Position numbers and translations under genes: made by a program
Origin: a bacterium
GTDB taxonomy: Bacteria > Chloroflexota > Dormibacteria > UBA8260 > Bog-877
DNA length: 51,284 nucleotides
Assembly (NCBI GenBank): GCA_021802115.1
Contig: JAKABA010000016.1
Span: forward strand, 1 to 51,284
Reading direction: 5' to 3'
The notes under the pieces: model-generated
The model's database searches: none
Seen by the model: the letters and a program-made list of their open reading frames with translations, nothing else
Told to the model about the DNA's origin: nothing
Shown: positions 8,033-16,519 of the stretch, piece by piece
Layout: each line of letters opens with the position of its first letter
Position numbering within the stretch: the first letter of the stretch is position 1

Positions 8033-9442
8033 GTGTTCGTGAACCGAGCCGCGGAGCTCGCGCAACTGGAGCGATGGTGGGAATCTGGCGAGGCACTCGC
8101 TCTCGTGGCCGGCCGGCGTCGGGTGGGCAAGAGCTGGCTGCTGGCCCGCTTCGCCGAGGGCCATCCGACCGCGGTCGTTCACACTGGGGGCGGCCGGCCT
8201 GCCGAGCTGGAGTTGCGGGTCTTCTCCGCCGAGGTGGCCCGGGCCGACCTGGCGGGGACCCGCGACCTCGGCGAGCGTCCCTACCGCAGCTGGGATGAAG
8301 CGTTCGACGCTCTCGCCAGGGATCGGCCCCGGACCCCAGTGCTGGTCGTTCTCGACGAGTTCCCCGACCTGTTGGACGCAGCCCCCGAGCTGGAGAGCGT
8401 CTTGCGCGCCCTTGCCGAACGGCTTCCCCGGCCATCGCCTCTCCGACTGCTGGTGTGCGGCTCGGCCGTGCGCACCATGGAAGCTCTCGCGGAGGAGCGA
8501 CGCCCGCTCTTCGGCCGGTTTGGGCTTCGGCTCGCCATCCACCCGTTCCGGCCACACGAAGCCGGTCTGATGTTGCCGGAGCTGAGCGCTGCCGACCGGG
8601 CGTTGGTGTGGGGTCTGGTGGGCGGAGTCCCGCTCTACCTGTCGTGGTGGGATCAGGCGTCGTCCGTAGACGACAACCTCGCGGAGTTGGTGTGCAGCCC
8701 CGGTGGTCGCCTCCTCAACGAAGGCCAGCTAATCCTCGCCACCGAAGGCGATGCCCACGGCCTGGCTGGTCAGGTCATGGCCGCGGTCGCCGCCGGGTGC
8801 ACGAGGTTTTCCCAGATCCAGGACGCTGTGCGCACCGATCCGACGCGCACGTTGGACCGCCTGGTCGAGCAGCGGCTCCTGGAGCGAGTCGTCCCTGTCA
8901 CCGAGAGCTCGAGCCGCAGTCGGCGCGCCGTGTACCGCGTGGCGGACAATTTCCTCGCCTTCTGGCTCGGGGTGGTCGACCCATATCGCTCGGAAATCGA
9001 CCAGGGCCTTGGGCCGTCCATCCTCCCGGTTCTGGCCGCTTCCCTCGATGACTTTCTCGGCCACCGATACGAGGAGGCATTCCGCCAGCATCTGCGCCAT
9101 CTGGCCGCCGCTGGTGAGCTTGGCGATGTCGTGGCCATCGGACCGTTCTGGGCCGGCGGCGATCACGAAATCGACGCGGTTGCTCTGGCTGGGCGGGAGC
9201 GGTCCGCAGTGTTGGTCGGCGAAGCAAAATGGGCTCGCCGGGTCGATGCCGGTGCTCTCGAAGCGGCGCTCTCCCGCAAGTCGGCAGCCCTCCCAAGGAT
9301 TCGAGACCCGCTGCGACTCGCGATCGCGGCTCGGGAGGAGGTGCGCGGGGCCTCACGCGGCACCCTGACGATCACTTCGGCCGACATCTTTGGCGGGATC
9401 CCGGGGCGGTCGCTGGGCCGCGCCTCCTCAAAGAGGGCCTGA
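8033..9442 (+). CDS. Orphan AAA ATPase with C-terminal DUF234/nuclease-like domain
   Basis: 469 residues from GTG 8033. It belongs to the archaeal-type ATPase family (ATPase_2 plus DUF234). The N-terminal region has Walker A (GRRRVGKSWL, near residue 30) and Walker B (VLVVLDEFPDLL, near 105). A winged-helix segment follows (FSQIQDAVRTDPTRTLDRL), then a C-terminal PD-(D/E)xK-like signature (EEAFRQHL, HEIDAVAL, VLVGEAKWA). Members are often solitary in accessory regions and their function is unsettled; stress response or defence is inference. No partner gene is adjacent and no Shine-Dalgarno is visible, in keeping with leaderless expression from the upstream repeat array. It is the only intact gene between 7.1 and 12.0 kb. 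Confidence 0.85.
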   Translation: MFVNRAAELAQLERWWESGEALALVAGRRRVGKSWLLARFAEGHPTAVVHTGGGRPAELELRVFSAEVARADLAGTRDLGERPYRSWDEAFDALARDRPRTPVLVVLDEFPDLLDAAPELESVLRALAERLPRPSPLRLLVCGSAVRTMEALAEERRPLFGRFGLRLAIHPFRPHEAGLMLPELSAADRALVWGLVGGVPLYLSWWDQASSVDDNLAELVCSPGGRLLNEGQLILATEGDAHGLAGQVMAAVAAGCTRFSQIQDAVRTDPTRTLDRLVEQRLLERVVPVTESSSRSRRAVYRVADNFLAFWLGVVDPYRSEIDQGLGPSILPVLAASLDDFLGHRYEEAFRQHLRHLAAAGELGDVVAIGPFWAGGDHEIDAVALAGRERSAVLVGEAKWARRVDAGALEAALSRKSAALPRIRDPLRLAIAAREEVRGASRGTLTITSADIFGGIPGRSLGRASSKRA

Positions 9443-9626
9443 GCCCCAGAGAGTCCCGGCCCCACACCCGCCACTTGCGCGGCAGTTCCCCTCGCCCAAA
9501 CTCTTTCGCCGGCCCTTCCTCCTGCTGGGGCGGCCGTGGACGGCCACCGCCGGTAGTTGCTCGGGCCCGGTTCCAGATGCACTTTTCGGACCAGCCTCCC
9601 CGGTAGAATCCCGGCCGATCGCCTGC

Positions 9627-10400
9627 ATGGCAGCGCCACCACTCACCCTTTAGAGAGGCGCTCAACCTGCGCCCGGCGCCGGAGCCGAGGGCCTTGGTGG
9701 ACCTCATCGGCCATCGCGCGCCCAGCCGCAAGCACGAACTGGTGGATGCCCTGGTGCACTGACTGACCGACCCGGCCAACGTCACCTCCGATCTGGGGCG
9801 GCTTTCGGAGCGGGAGCTTGCCGCGGTGGCTGCGGCAGCCCACTCTGTGGATGACCGAGTCAAAGCCGGCCCGTTGCGGGCCACGTACGGCGGCACGCCG
9901 TCCGGGCCAGCCGGCTATCGTTTCGCGCTTCGCTTGGTGGCTCAGAACCAGATCCCGGCCACCCTTCGCTCGCATCTATCCGAGCCAGCCACGGCCCCGA
10001 AGAAGCCGGTCTGGGCGGACGAGAGGAACAGGAGCAGTGGCCAGGCGCCAAGGTCCGGATGATGGACCAAGCCGCCGTCCCGGACCTCAGCTCCGTGGTT
10101 CGTCTGTGCGAGGCGGAAGCTTTGCGCTGCAGCGACCGGGTCAAGCGTCCCACCCGCTGGGGGTGGCCCTGGTGCTCTCCGCCGGCGAGATCTGGTCAGA
10201 GAGCCGGGGAGCAATCGCCGCCTTCGCCTGACCGCTGTCGCCGCCGGCTGGCTCCCTGGTCGAGCTGGTCGGGACCAAGCTCCAGCTGACCTCCATGGCC
10301 CGCGCGGCGCTCCCCAGGGCCACGCCCTCGACAATCGGGAGCCTGAGCCAGCGCTGGCTCAGCCGCAGTCAGCTCGAGGAGGTTTAACGGAGCGATGAGG
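9627..10400 (+). pseudogene. Helicase-associated (XPB/Ssl2 N-terminal-like) protein, decayed
   Basis: ATG 9627 opens MAAPPLTL and stops at once. Removing one T from the CTTT run at 9648-9651 restores a frame reading REALNLRPAPEPRALVDLIG and RKHELVDALVH. That frame hits TGA 9760-9762 where a Trp codon is likely (LVH-W-LTDPANV), then continues to 10062. Later pieces in other frames keep the family pattern: SSVVRLCEAEALRCSDRVKR near 10085-10145, AIAAFA-stop-PL near 10210 and LVELVGTKLQLTSMARAAL near 10258. The layout resembles helicase-associated proteins of high-GC Gram-positives. The family name is from memory, but the gene is clearly broken by at least one frameshift and two nonsense codons. 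Confidence 0.55.
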
Positions 10401-10419
10401 TCACGAGACGGTCCGGGCA

Positions 10420-10650
10420 GGTGCACTCACCGAAGCCGGCGCTATCGTGCCGGTGGGACGCCTGGTCCTGAGTGGGCCCGCCGCGACTTGCGCCAAGGGC
10501 AGGCGGTCATCGCCGGCGGGGAGCGGACAAGCTCGCCATCAACGTCTCCTCCGCCAGCGTCGGGAAGTGGCCGACACCAACGACGTGGAGCGGCCCGCTC
10601 CAGACCCGGGCTGAGCTGCCGGTGCTGGAGGTCCGTTGGAGGACATGCGC
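10420..10650 (+). pseudogene. Shredded EAL-domain remnant
   Basis: Short pieces in successive frames line up in order with an EAL phosphodiesterase: TEAGAIVPVGRLVLS (about 10430-10474), ARRDLRQGQAVIAGGERT (about 10480-10533), KLAINVSS (about 10533-10556), then DTNDVER. The intact enzyme at 4333-7083 has AEATGMIVPLGRWVLS, ACRQVRQWQAAIPGQER, KLTVNVSA and IVNDVEA in the same order. Several frameshifts and loss of both ends make this non-functional. Confidence 0.6.
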
Positions 10651-11018
10651 CAGCGACTGCGGGGTCGACAAAGCCCGTCTCCCCACCCTGGGTCATCCGG
10701 CTGGCACCATAGGTGGGTGACCCGTGCGCCGCAAGTTGCCTGACAGAGCGAACCCGGATGGGGTGGAGGTCGGCCCTGCCGTCCTCATGATCAGCTGGGA
10801 ACCCAGCCCGCTCGGCCAGGGCTCGGGGCCGAGACGCATCGGGTGGAGCACGGCTTACGACATCGCCCCGGCCACTTGACCGAACCGGACATCTTGATGT
10901 GGACGGACGGGCAGCTTGCCAACCGCCGCAGTTCGGCTCCTCCCCCGTTCGGCGCGAAGGGCTCGTTCCGCCACCGGGCTGCCCTCGGCAATTTCAGTTG
11001 AATGCTCACCTCGTCCTC
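10651..11018. other. Degenerate intergenic stretch
   Basis: About 370 bp between two pseudogenes. Short open frames are present on both strands but I recognise no family. Given the neighbours it is probably further gene debris. Confidence 0.3.
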
Positions 11019-11758
11019 ATGATTGATCTCAATACCATGCTGTCAGCCCTTAAGTCCGAACCGCAGGCGCGGGAGGCCATCGGGCGCGAAATCCTCACCG
11101 AGGGACGGCTCGCACTGTCCGGCGCGAGTCGAGGCTCGGTTAGCCGAGCTGGCCGGCGGCTCAGGCCGAGACCGAGCGTCGGCTTGGCCAGCTGGCTGAG
11201 TTGTTGGTGGACCAGCTCACGGCTCGGATGGACCAGCTGGCAGGGCACATGGCTGAGCTCGCGGTCGCCCAGGGAGGCGCCGCCCGGCAACTGGCCCGGA
11301 TGAGAGGAGACTTGGCCCAACTCTTGGGAGCCGAGTACAAAGCCTGGGCATTGCGCACCGTGCGCGGCGTGGCGAGTGCCGTCGGGGCCGCTCCCAGCGC
11401 CATGCGCAAGCTGTCCGCGGAGGAGCTCGATGCCCAGCCAGATTCCGCGGTGGCCGCGGGAACACTGCTACCCGACGCCACTGAGGAAATGGCTCGAGCC
11501 AATGGCATACACGTCTGGCAACCCGGATCGGGCGCGCCCCCGGTCTACTGCGTGGTCGAGGTGTCGATCACGGCCCAGGAACAAGACGCGGAGCGGGCGA
11601 AGACGCGAGCCGGCTGGCTGGCTCAGATGGGAGTGGCCGCCCGCGCCGTGGTTCTGAGTGACACGGTCAGCGCCGGCGCTGCGACCGCCATGGCGACCGA
11701 AAACGTGGCCTGGCGGCGCGTGCGCCCCAGGCCCCCGGAGGGCCATCTGGACTCTTGA
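11019..11758 (+). pseudogene. Coiled-coil protein with nuclease-like C-terminus, frameshifted
   Basis: ATG 11019 opens a helical N-terminus (MIDLNTMLSALK, AREAIGREILTEGRLAL). The coding signal then moves to a second frame (VEARLAELAGG) and a third (QAETERRLGQLAELLVDQL), which stays open to the stop at 11756-11758. The last frame has heptad-rich QLTARMDQLAGHMAEL and a C-terminal region (VYCVVEVSITAQEQDAERAK) like DUF3782-type proteins, which combine a coiled coil with a PD-(D/E)xK-like fold. At least two indels lie between about 11130 and 11165. A shortened product from an internal start (TTG 11201) is conceivable. Confidence 0.55.
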
Positions 11759-12003
11759 CCGGCGCCCGATGGCCGGCAGAGTAGCGGGGGAATGCCGGGA
11801 TGGCAATCCAGTTGCAAGCCCTCCCTTCGTATGACCCCAGAATGGCGTGCCGGGCCAGGCATCGATCAGCGCAATCCCAGGGCCCGCAAATGCCTTGCAG
11901 GTGCTGGAGGCCAGCTTGGCGGCGTGCAAACCGCGGAGTGCCTGCCTCAGCTTCCCGACCCGATTGGCTGGATGGTCTCCCCCAGATCGGCTCCGCTGGC
12001 AAA

Positions 12004-13536
12004 TCAGGGCTGTAGGGACTCCAGGAGCGCTGCTGGGCTTCGCGTCCACACCTCAGACGGAAAGCATGAGACTCGGTCGGCGACATCAACGATCTCACCG
12101 AGAAACGCCTGGTGGGCTCCGAGCCTCGGGTCTTCAACCGTGCCCTCGACGAAGAGCACCGCGAAACGCGCGTGTCGTCCGTCGGGCTTGCGGCGGAGGA
12201 CCCGACCCATGCGCTGGATCATCTGGCGGCGCGAGCGGCTGGCGCCGGCGATGACGGCCAGGTCCGCCGCGGGGACATCGATACCCTCATCGAGCACCCG
12301 AGGAGCGGTGATCACGTCGAGGCTGCCAGCCGCGAACCGCGCTAGGCTCAGCCGCCGGTCCTTCGCGCCCATCCCAGAGTGGATGACGGCGGCCTCCAGC
12401 CCGCGGGAGCCAAGTGTGCGGCACGCTCGCTCGCTGGCGGCGATGCTCTGGGTGAAGACGATGGCCCGCTCCGCGTCGCCTATCGCCGACGAGATGGACT
12501 CCAGCGCACGGTCCTTGGCGGGGGTGTCAGCCAGCAGGCGCCGCCGCTCGAGCAGCTCCTGACGGTAGATTCGTGCCACCCCGCTGCCAGCGCCGTCGCC
12601 ATCCGCCAGACGCGCCACCGCCAGCAGGAAGGCCTCGAAGGGCTCGGCGGGTAGCCCGAATTGCGTGATCAGGCGTGCCCGCAGGGCCGCCATCTGGACC
12701 GTCAGCTCCTGATACCGGTCCTGCTCGGCGGGGAAGAACCGCACTCCCACCAGGCTGACCGTGAAGCGGGCGGTGATCCCCTCCGCCACGGCTCTAGCGT
12801 AGCCGAGCCGAAAGCAGGTGCCCCCGAAGTAGGGATCCAGCCAGGCCAGGTTGCCGTCATCAGTGCGGGCGTAGGTTGCGCTCAGGCCCAGCCGGCGCCG
12901 GAATCGATGGTCCAGGGCCAGGTGGTTGACCGCGCTGCCATAGCGGTGGCACTCGTCGGCCACCAGCAGCCCGCCCTGGCGGATGGGATGAGCGTCGATC
13001 GCGCGCGCGCTGTTGACCACCGCCACCAGCACCTCCTGGCTGGCCAGGTCCTCATTGCCGCCGGCTCCCATCCGGCCGACCTTGGAGCCCTGGGGGAGAC
13101 GGGCCTCAAGCTCAGCCACCCACTGGTGCTGCAGCTCAACGGTCGGCACCAGCACCAGCGCCTGGCCCAGGTGGTAAAGCTCGTTAAGAACCGCGGCCAC
13201 CCCTACCCTGGTCTTCCCGGTGCCCGTCACCGCCTCCACCACCCCTCGGCTGCCGCGGCGCCTCCAGGCCTCAAGCGCGTCCACCTGCCAGGGGTACAAC
13301 TCAAGTCCCCAGCCGGGGCGGACCGGCGGGGCCGGAGCGGGGCGCCGGACCGCCCCAGCCGGGGCGGAGGCCAGCCACCAGCGCGGCGGCGACCCGAGGT
13401 CACTGCGGAAGCGGCCGTGGGCGGCATGCAGAGCCAACGCGACCTCTGGTTCCGGCCGGTGCACCTGATTGGCCATGTCGGCCGCGGTGATCCCGTCGGC
13501 CGCCGCCAGCACCAGCGCGAGATCGTCCGCCAGCAC
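12004..13536 (-). CDS. SF2 DEAD/DEAH-box (XPB-like) helicase of the ATPase operon
   Basis: 510 residues from GTG 13536, which directly abuts the TGA of the upstream ATPase gene. Helicase motifs are intact: LYPWQVDALEAW (Q-motif-like, near residue 80), VTGTGKT (I), VADECHRYGS (II, DECH), LSATY (III), VITAPRVLDEGIDVP (V) and QRMGRVLRRKPDG (VI). The arrangement is that of XPB/RAD25-like helicases, which translocate on DNA using ATP. The first 75 residues look like a small winged-helix or HRDC-type module (ITAADMANQVHRPEPEV). It is the last gene of a five-gene unit and probably acts with the upstream BrxC/BrxD-like proteins on foreign or damaged DNA (inference). Confidence 0.9.
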   Translation of the reverse strand: MLADDLALVLAAADGITAADMANQVHRPEPEVALALHAAHGRFRSDLGSPPRWWLASAPAGAVRRPAPAPPVRPGWGLELYPWQVDALEAWRRRGSRGVVEAVTGTGKTRVGVAAVLNELYHLGQALVLVPTVELQHQWVAELEARLPQGSKVGRMGAGGNEDLASQEVLVAVVNSARAIDAHPIRQGGLLVADECHRYGSAVNHLALDHRFRRRLGLSATYARTDDGNLAWLDPYFGGTCFRLGYARAVAEGITARFTVSLVGVRFFPAEQDRYQELTVQMAALRARLITQFGLPAEPFEAFLLAVARLADGDGAGSGVARIYRQELLERRRLLADTPAKDRALESISSAIGDAERAIVFTQSIAASERACRTLGSRGLEAAVIHSGMGAKDRRLSLARFAAGSLDVITAPRVLDEGIDVPAADLAVIAGASRSRRQMIQRMGRVLRRKPDGRHARFAVLFVEGTVEDPRLGAHQAFLGEIVDVADRVSCFPSEVWTRSPAALLESLQP

Positions 13537-14784
13537 TCAAGTGTCCTCTGCTAGTTCTCCGAGGTCGCGATCAGTGCTGAGGTCCACTTCCAGCTCCACC
13601 GTCCCGATCTCCGGCTGGTAGGTCGAGTCCAGCCGGCGCAGGTCCCACTCGTTGATCCAGGTGCGCACGTACTGGCGCATCCGGTTGGAGGGGAGTCGCT
13701 CCAGACCGGCGACGTCCGGCGGGGACCAGTCGTAGGCCTGGCCGTGGATCTGCTTCAGCTGAGCGTAGGTGCGGTCCAGCTCCTCCCTGCCCGGCGGCTG
13801 CAAGCGCACCTGCTCGCGCTCCAGGATCCGCATTCCAGCTTCGGCCATCCCCGCCAGGAGCTCATCCTCCACGGTTCCCTTGGCCCGCAGCCGGCTGGGG
13901 ACCAAGTCCAGGTCGTGCTTGCCCACCAGGACCTGTGCCTCGAAGTCGTCCACCGTGGTCAGCACTGCGCAGATCGGGGCCGTCTTGTCCTCCCGGTCGC
14001 CACGCACCCAGCGCGCCACCTCGGCGTAGGATCGGGCCCGCTGCAGGAACGGGTAGCGACCGATCAGCTCCACCTCATCGAGCAGCACCACCCAGCCGGC
14101 ATGACCGCCGGCCTGGATCAGTCGGGAGACGAAGCGGAACCGCTGCCGGGAGAGGTCGCGCTCCTTGATCGCGCCCAAACGGTAGGTGGCGGCGGCGCCC
14201 GCCTCCTTGAGCCGCCGCCGCAGGTCGGCGACCGGGAGCGGGTCGCCCGCCCAGAAGCGCACGATCCTGTCCGCGAACTCCTCGTCGCCGAGCCCGTACT
14301 CGTGGAGGAACAGGGTGGCCGCGAAGCGACTGTCCACCGGCACCTGGTCCTGGTGCGCCCAGCGGTAGAGCTCGGCATAGAGAGGGGAGTCGACCTGCAC
14401 CCCGGCCGCGATCTCGTCGATCGCAGAGCCCGGACGTCCGGGGACCTTGGCGGCGTCGATAGCCGCCCGGAACACCTTGGCGACGTCCTGCAGAGGTGTC
14501 TCCTTGGAGATCACCACCTGGGAAACCACAAAGCCCTGCGAGAGGGCCAGGTGGGCCAGGTGCTCGAGCACATGGCTCTTGCCGGTGCCGAACCCGCCGC
14601 CGATCATCATCCCTCCCGGCGCCGGCCCGTCGGGCAGGGCTCGAATCGCCCCGAGCAATTCGCTGAAGCGATCCTCGATGCCCTGCTGCATGGAGCCCAG
14701 CACCGCCACTGCGTCGCGGTTGGGGACGCCGGCCCGGAGCGCCTCCAGGGCCCGGCGCCGGGCGACGAGAAGGTCGGCGCTCAT
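13537..14784 (-). CDS. BrxC/BrxD-like (PF10923/DUF2791-type) P-loop ATPase
   Basis: 415 residues. Walker A is GGGFGTGKSHVLEHLA near residue 62, with Walker B VVLLDEVELIG near 230. The N-terminus (ARRRALEALRAGVPN, MQQGIEDRF) and the YDWSPPDV and RQYVRTWINEWD segments fit the family of ATP-binding proteins named BrxC/BrxD in BREX systems. Related ATPases occur with helicases in other defence loci. Its ATG overlaps the stop of the preceding gene by 4 bp (ATGA) and its own TGA abuts the helicase GTG, so coupled translation is likely. The family assignment rests on motifs and length and has not been searched. Confidence 0.8.
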   Translation of the reverse strand: MSADLLVARRRALEALRAGVPNRDAVAVLGSMQQGIEDRFSELLGAIRALPDGPAPGGMMIGGGFGTGKSHVLEHLAHLALSQGFVVSQVVISKETPLQDVAKVFRAAIDAAKVPGRPGSAIDEIAAGVQVDSPLYAELYRWAHQDQVPVDSRFAATLFLHEYGLGDEEFADRIVRFWAGDPLPVADLRRRLKEAGAAATYRLGAIKERDLSRQRFRFVSRLIQAGGHAGWVVLLDEVELIGRYPFLQRARSYAEVARWVRGDREDKTAPICAVLTTVDDFEAQVLVGKHDLDLVPSRLRAKGTVEDELLAGMAEAGMRILEREQVRLQPPGREELDRTYAQLKQIHGQAYDWSPPDVAGLERLPSNRMRQYVRTWINEWDLRRLDSTYQPEIGTVELEVDLSTDRDLGELAEDT

Positions 14785-15734
14785 GCCGCCTCCAGACGGA
14801 CCAGGGCCGAGAACGGGTTGTCCCGGTGGCGGTCCCGGACCTCGTCGAAGATCCGCAGCTTGAGCGCCTGATAGGCGTCGAGCCCCCGGGGGGAGTCGGA
14901 CAGAAAGGCCGGTGAGGCCACGACCACGATGATGCAGTTGGCCATCTCGTCGGTGTTGTCCACCAGCTGGCGCAGGACCTCGTAGGCATCGAGCAGGGAC
15001 GCCTTGGTGTAGTAATGGCCGGACCGCTCCGCCGGACTGGGCCGCCGGGCCACCCCCAAGCGGCGGATGTCCAACTCGATCGCCAGCCCCGCCCGGTCGT
15101 TGACCGCGAGCCAGTGCGCCAGGGAGAAGAGCAGGTGGCGAGCGTTGTGACGGCCGATGCGGCGGAAGATCAGGGCCGACCTCAAGACCGAGATCTGGCG
15201 CAGGTCGCCCCGCAGCCAGTCCAGCACGGCGGCGTGCTCAGCGTCCACCACCTGGCCGCTGCGCAACTGGGCCTGGCAGAGGCGCAGCATGGCGGTTCGG
15301 AACTCCTGCACCATGCTGTAATCCTGATGGACCGAGCGCTGCAGCTGGCGGTCGACATCGCGCTTGAGTTCGCGCACGTCCACCCGGTAGTGCGCGGCGA
15401 GCCGGTCCAGGGCGACGCCGCCCTCCAGGGGCGCAGGGTAGCCCGCAGCCGCCAGCGCCTTGCGCGTCGCCACGACCGCCAACTGGTCCCAGTCCAGCTG
15501 GCGCGCGACATCGAAGAAGACCTGCTCCAGGAGGTGGACCCGGGTGTTGGCCGCGTCCACGTTTGCCACCGCGTACCCGGCCTCGCTGGCCGCCGCCTCG
15601 AACCGATCCCGGAACGCGGCGGCCGAGGCGTCGTCCGCCGGGACGACGAACTTCACCGCGGCTCCGCCTTGGTCCACGTATCCACGCAGGTATTCCCTGG
15701 CCAGGAAGGAGACGTACTCGTCCACCGGGATCAC
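14781..15734 (-). CDS. BrxC/BrxD-like protein lacking a P-loop
   Basis: 317 residues from GTG 15734, overlapping the previous stop by 4 bp (GTGA). It looks like a diverged partner of the next gene. An AAA-like core begins at VKFVVPADDASAAAFRDRF, where a Walker A loop would be expected, but no GxxGxGK[ST] is present. A late segment (CIIVVVASPAFLSDSPRGL, then YQALKLRIFDEV) resembles the sensor region of BrxC/BrxD-type ATPases. A non-hydrolysing subunit that pairs with the 415-residue ATPase is the simplest reading (inference). Residues 95-200 are helical and unlike anything I recognise. Confidence 0.6.
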   Translation of the reverse strand: MIPVDEYVSFLAREYLRGYVDQGGAAVKFVVPADDASAAAFRDRFEAAASEAGYAVANVDAANTRVHLLEQVFFDVARQLDWDQLAVVATRKALAAAGYPAPLEGGVALDRLAAHYRVDVRELKRDVDRQLQRSVHQDYSMVQEFRTAMLRLCQAQLRSGQVVDAEHAAVLDWLRGDLRQISVLRSALIFRRIGRHNARHLLFSLAHWLAVNDRAGLAIELDIRRLGVARRPSPAERSGHYYTKASLLDAYEVLRQLVDNTDEMANCIIVVVASPAFLSDSPRGLDAYQALKLRIFDEVRDRHRDNPFSALVRLEAA

Positions 15735-16519
15735 CGCCGTGGCTCCGTGAAGGCCAGACCGGCGTAGATCTTGCTCTGGCCGCTGCGGGTCACAGTGGTG
15801 AGCACCCCGCCACCCCGGGTCAGGGCGCTTGCGGGCAGGCTCATCTGGCGGCCGTCCCTGACCTCTACCACTCCGCTCTGGTCGAGCAGGTACATGTCCC
15901 TGGCGAACTCCTGGCGGGTGTAGTCGCGCGCCGCGCCGGGCAGCAGGGTCAGTACCCGATGCACGTCGATCAGCTTCGCGGGCGCTCCCCGGCGCAACCC
16001 CTTGGCTCCCACCACGTAGTCGTAGGCCGCCGCCAGGCTCTCGATGAAGGACTCAGGCTTGAACTTGGGGGGCCGCTGCTGCAGCGCCTGCAGGTGGCGG
16101 ACCAGCACCGAAGGCCGCACCCGGCGGTCCTTCTGCTTGTCCACCATCACCGTGGCATCGGCGGGGGCCACCTGCACGATCGTCGGATAGCACAGGATGC
16201 GGTCGTCCGACTCGAAGGCCTGCACGTCCAACGCGGCCGCCGTGGCCAGGAGCTCCTGGGCGTACTGGCCGGAGGAGAACCAGGCGCCAACATCGAACTG
16301 CCATCCTCGCCGCAGGTCGTCCGCCGCCGTGGCCGCCTGAGCTGTCAGTTCGAAGGCGCTCTCCGTCGCCTGCTGGAGGTCTCGGACGATCCCGACCGAC
16401 GCGGCGGACTTGGCCTTCCGGGCTGCCTTGAGGGCGGCAGTAAGCGCCCTGATAGCGGAGTCGGCATCCCTCTCGACCGCCTCCAGCGCGCCCTCAAGGC
16501 TGGGGGGTTGGGTGGTCAT
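15731..16519 (-). CDS. Unknown protein of the ATPase-helicase operon
   Basis: 262 residues from ATG 16519, which overlaps the upstream TGA (ATGA) and has GGAG about 8 nt before it. The frame is open to 16747 but the overlap start is clearly better. Residues 1-90 are Ala/Lys/Glu-rich and helical, probably a coiled coil. The centre has a strand-rich segment (RILCYPTIVQVAPADATVMV). The C-terminus looks like a winged helix followed by a small beta tail (ARDYTRQEFARDMYLL, QSGVVEVRDGR, SKIYAGLAF). I do not recognise the family. Its place between the HTH protein and the ATPases suggests a DNA-binding or adaptor role. Confidence 0.75.
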   Translation of the reverse strand: MTTQPPSLEGALEAVERDADSAIRALTAALKAARKAKSAASVGIVRDLQQATESAFELTAQAATAADDLRRGWQFDVGAWFSSGQYAQELLATAAALDVQAFESDDRILCYPTIVQVAPADATVMVDKQKDRRVRPSVLVRHLQALQQRPPKFKPESFIESLAAAYDYVVGAKGLRRGAPAKLIDVHRVLTLLPGAARDYTRQEFARDMYLLDQSGVVEVRDGRQMSLPASALTRGGGVLTTVTRSGQSKIYAGLAFTEPRR

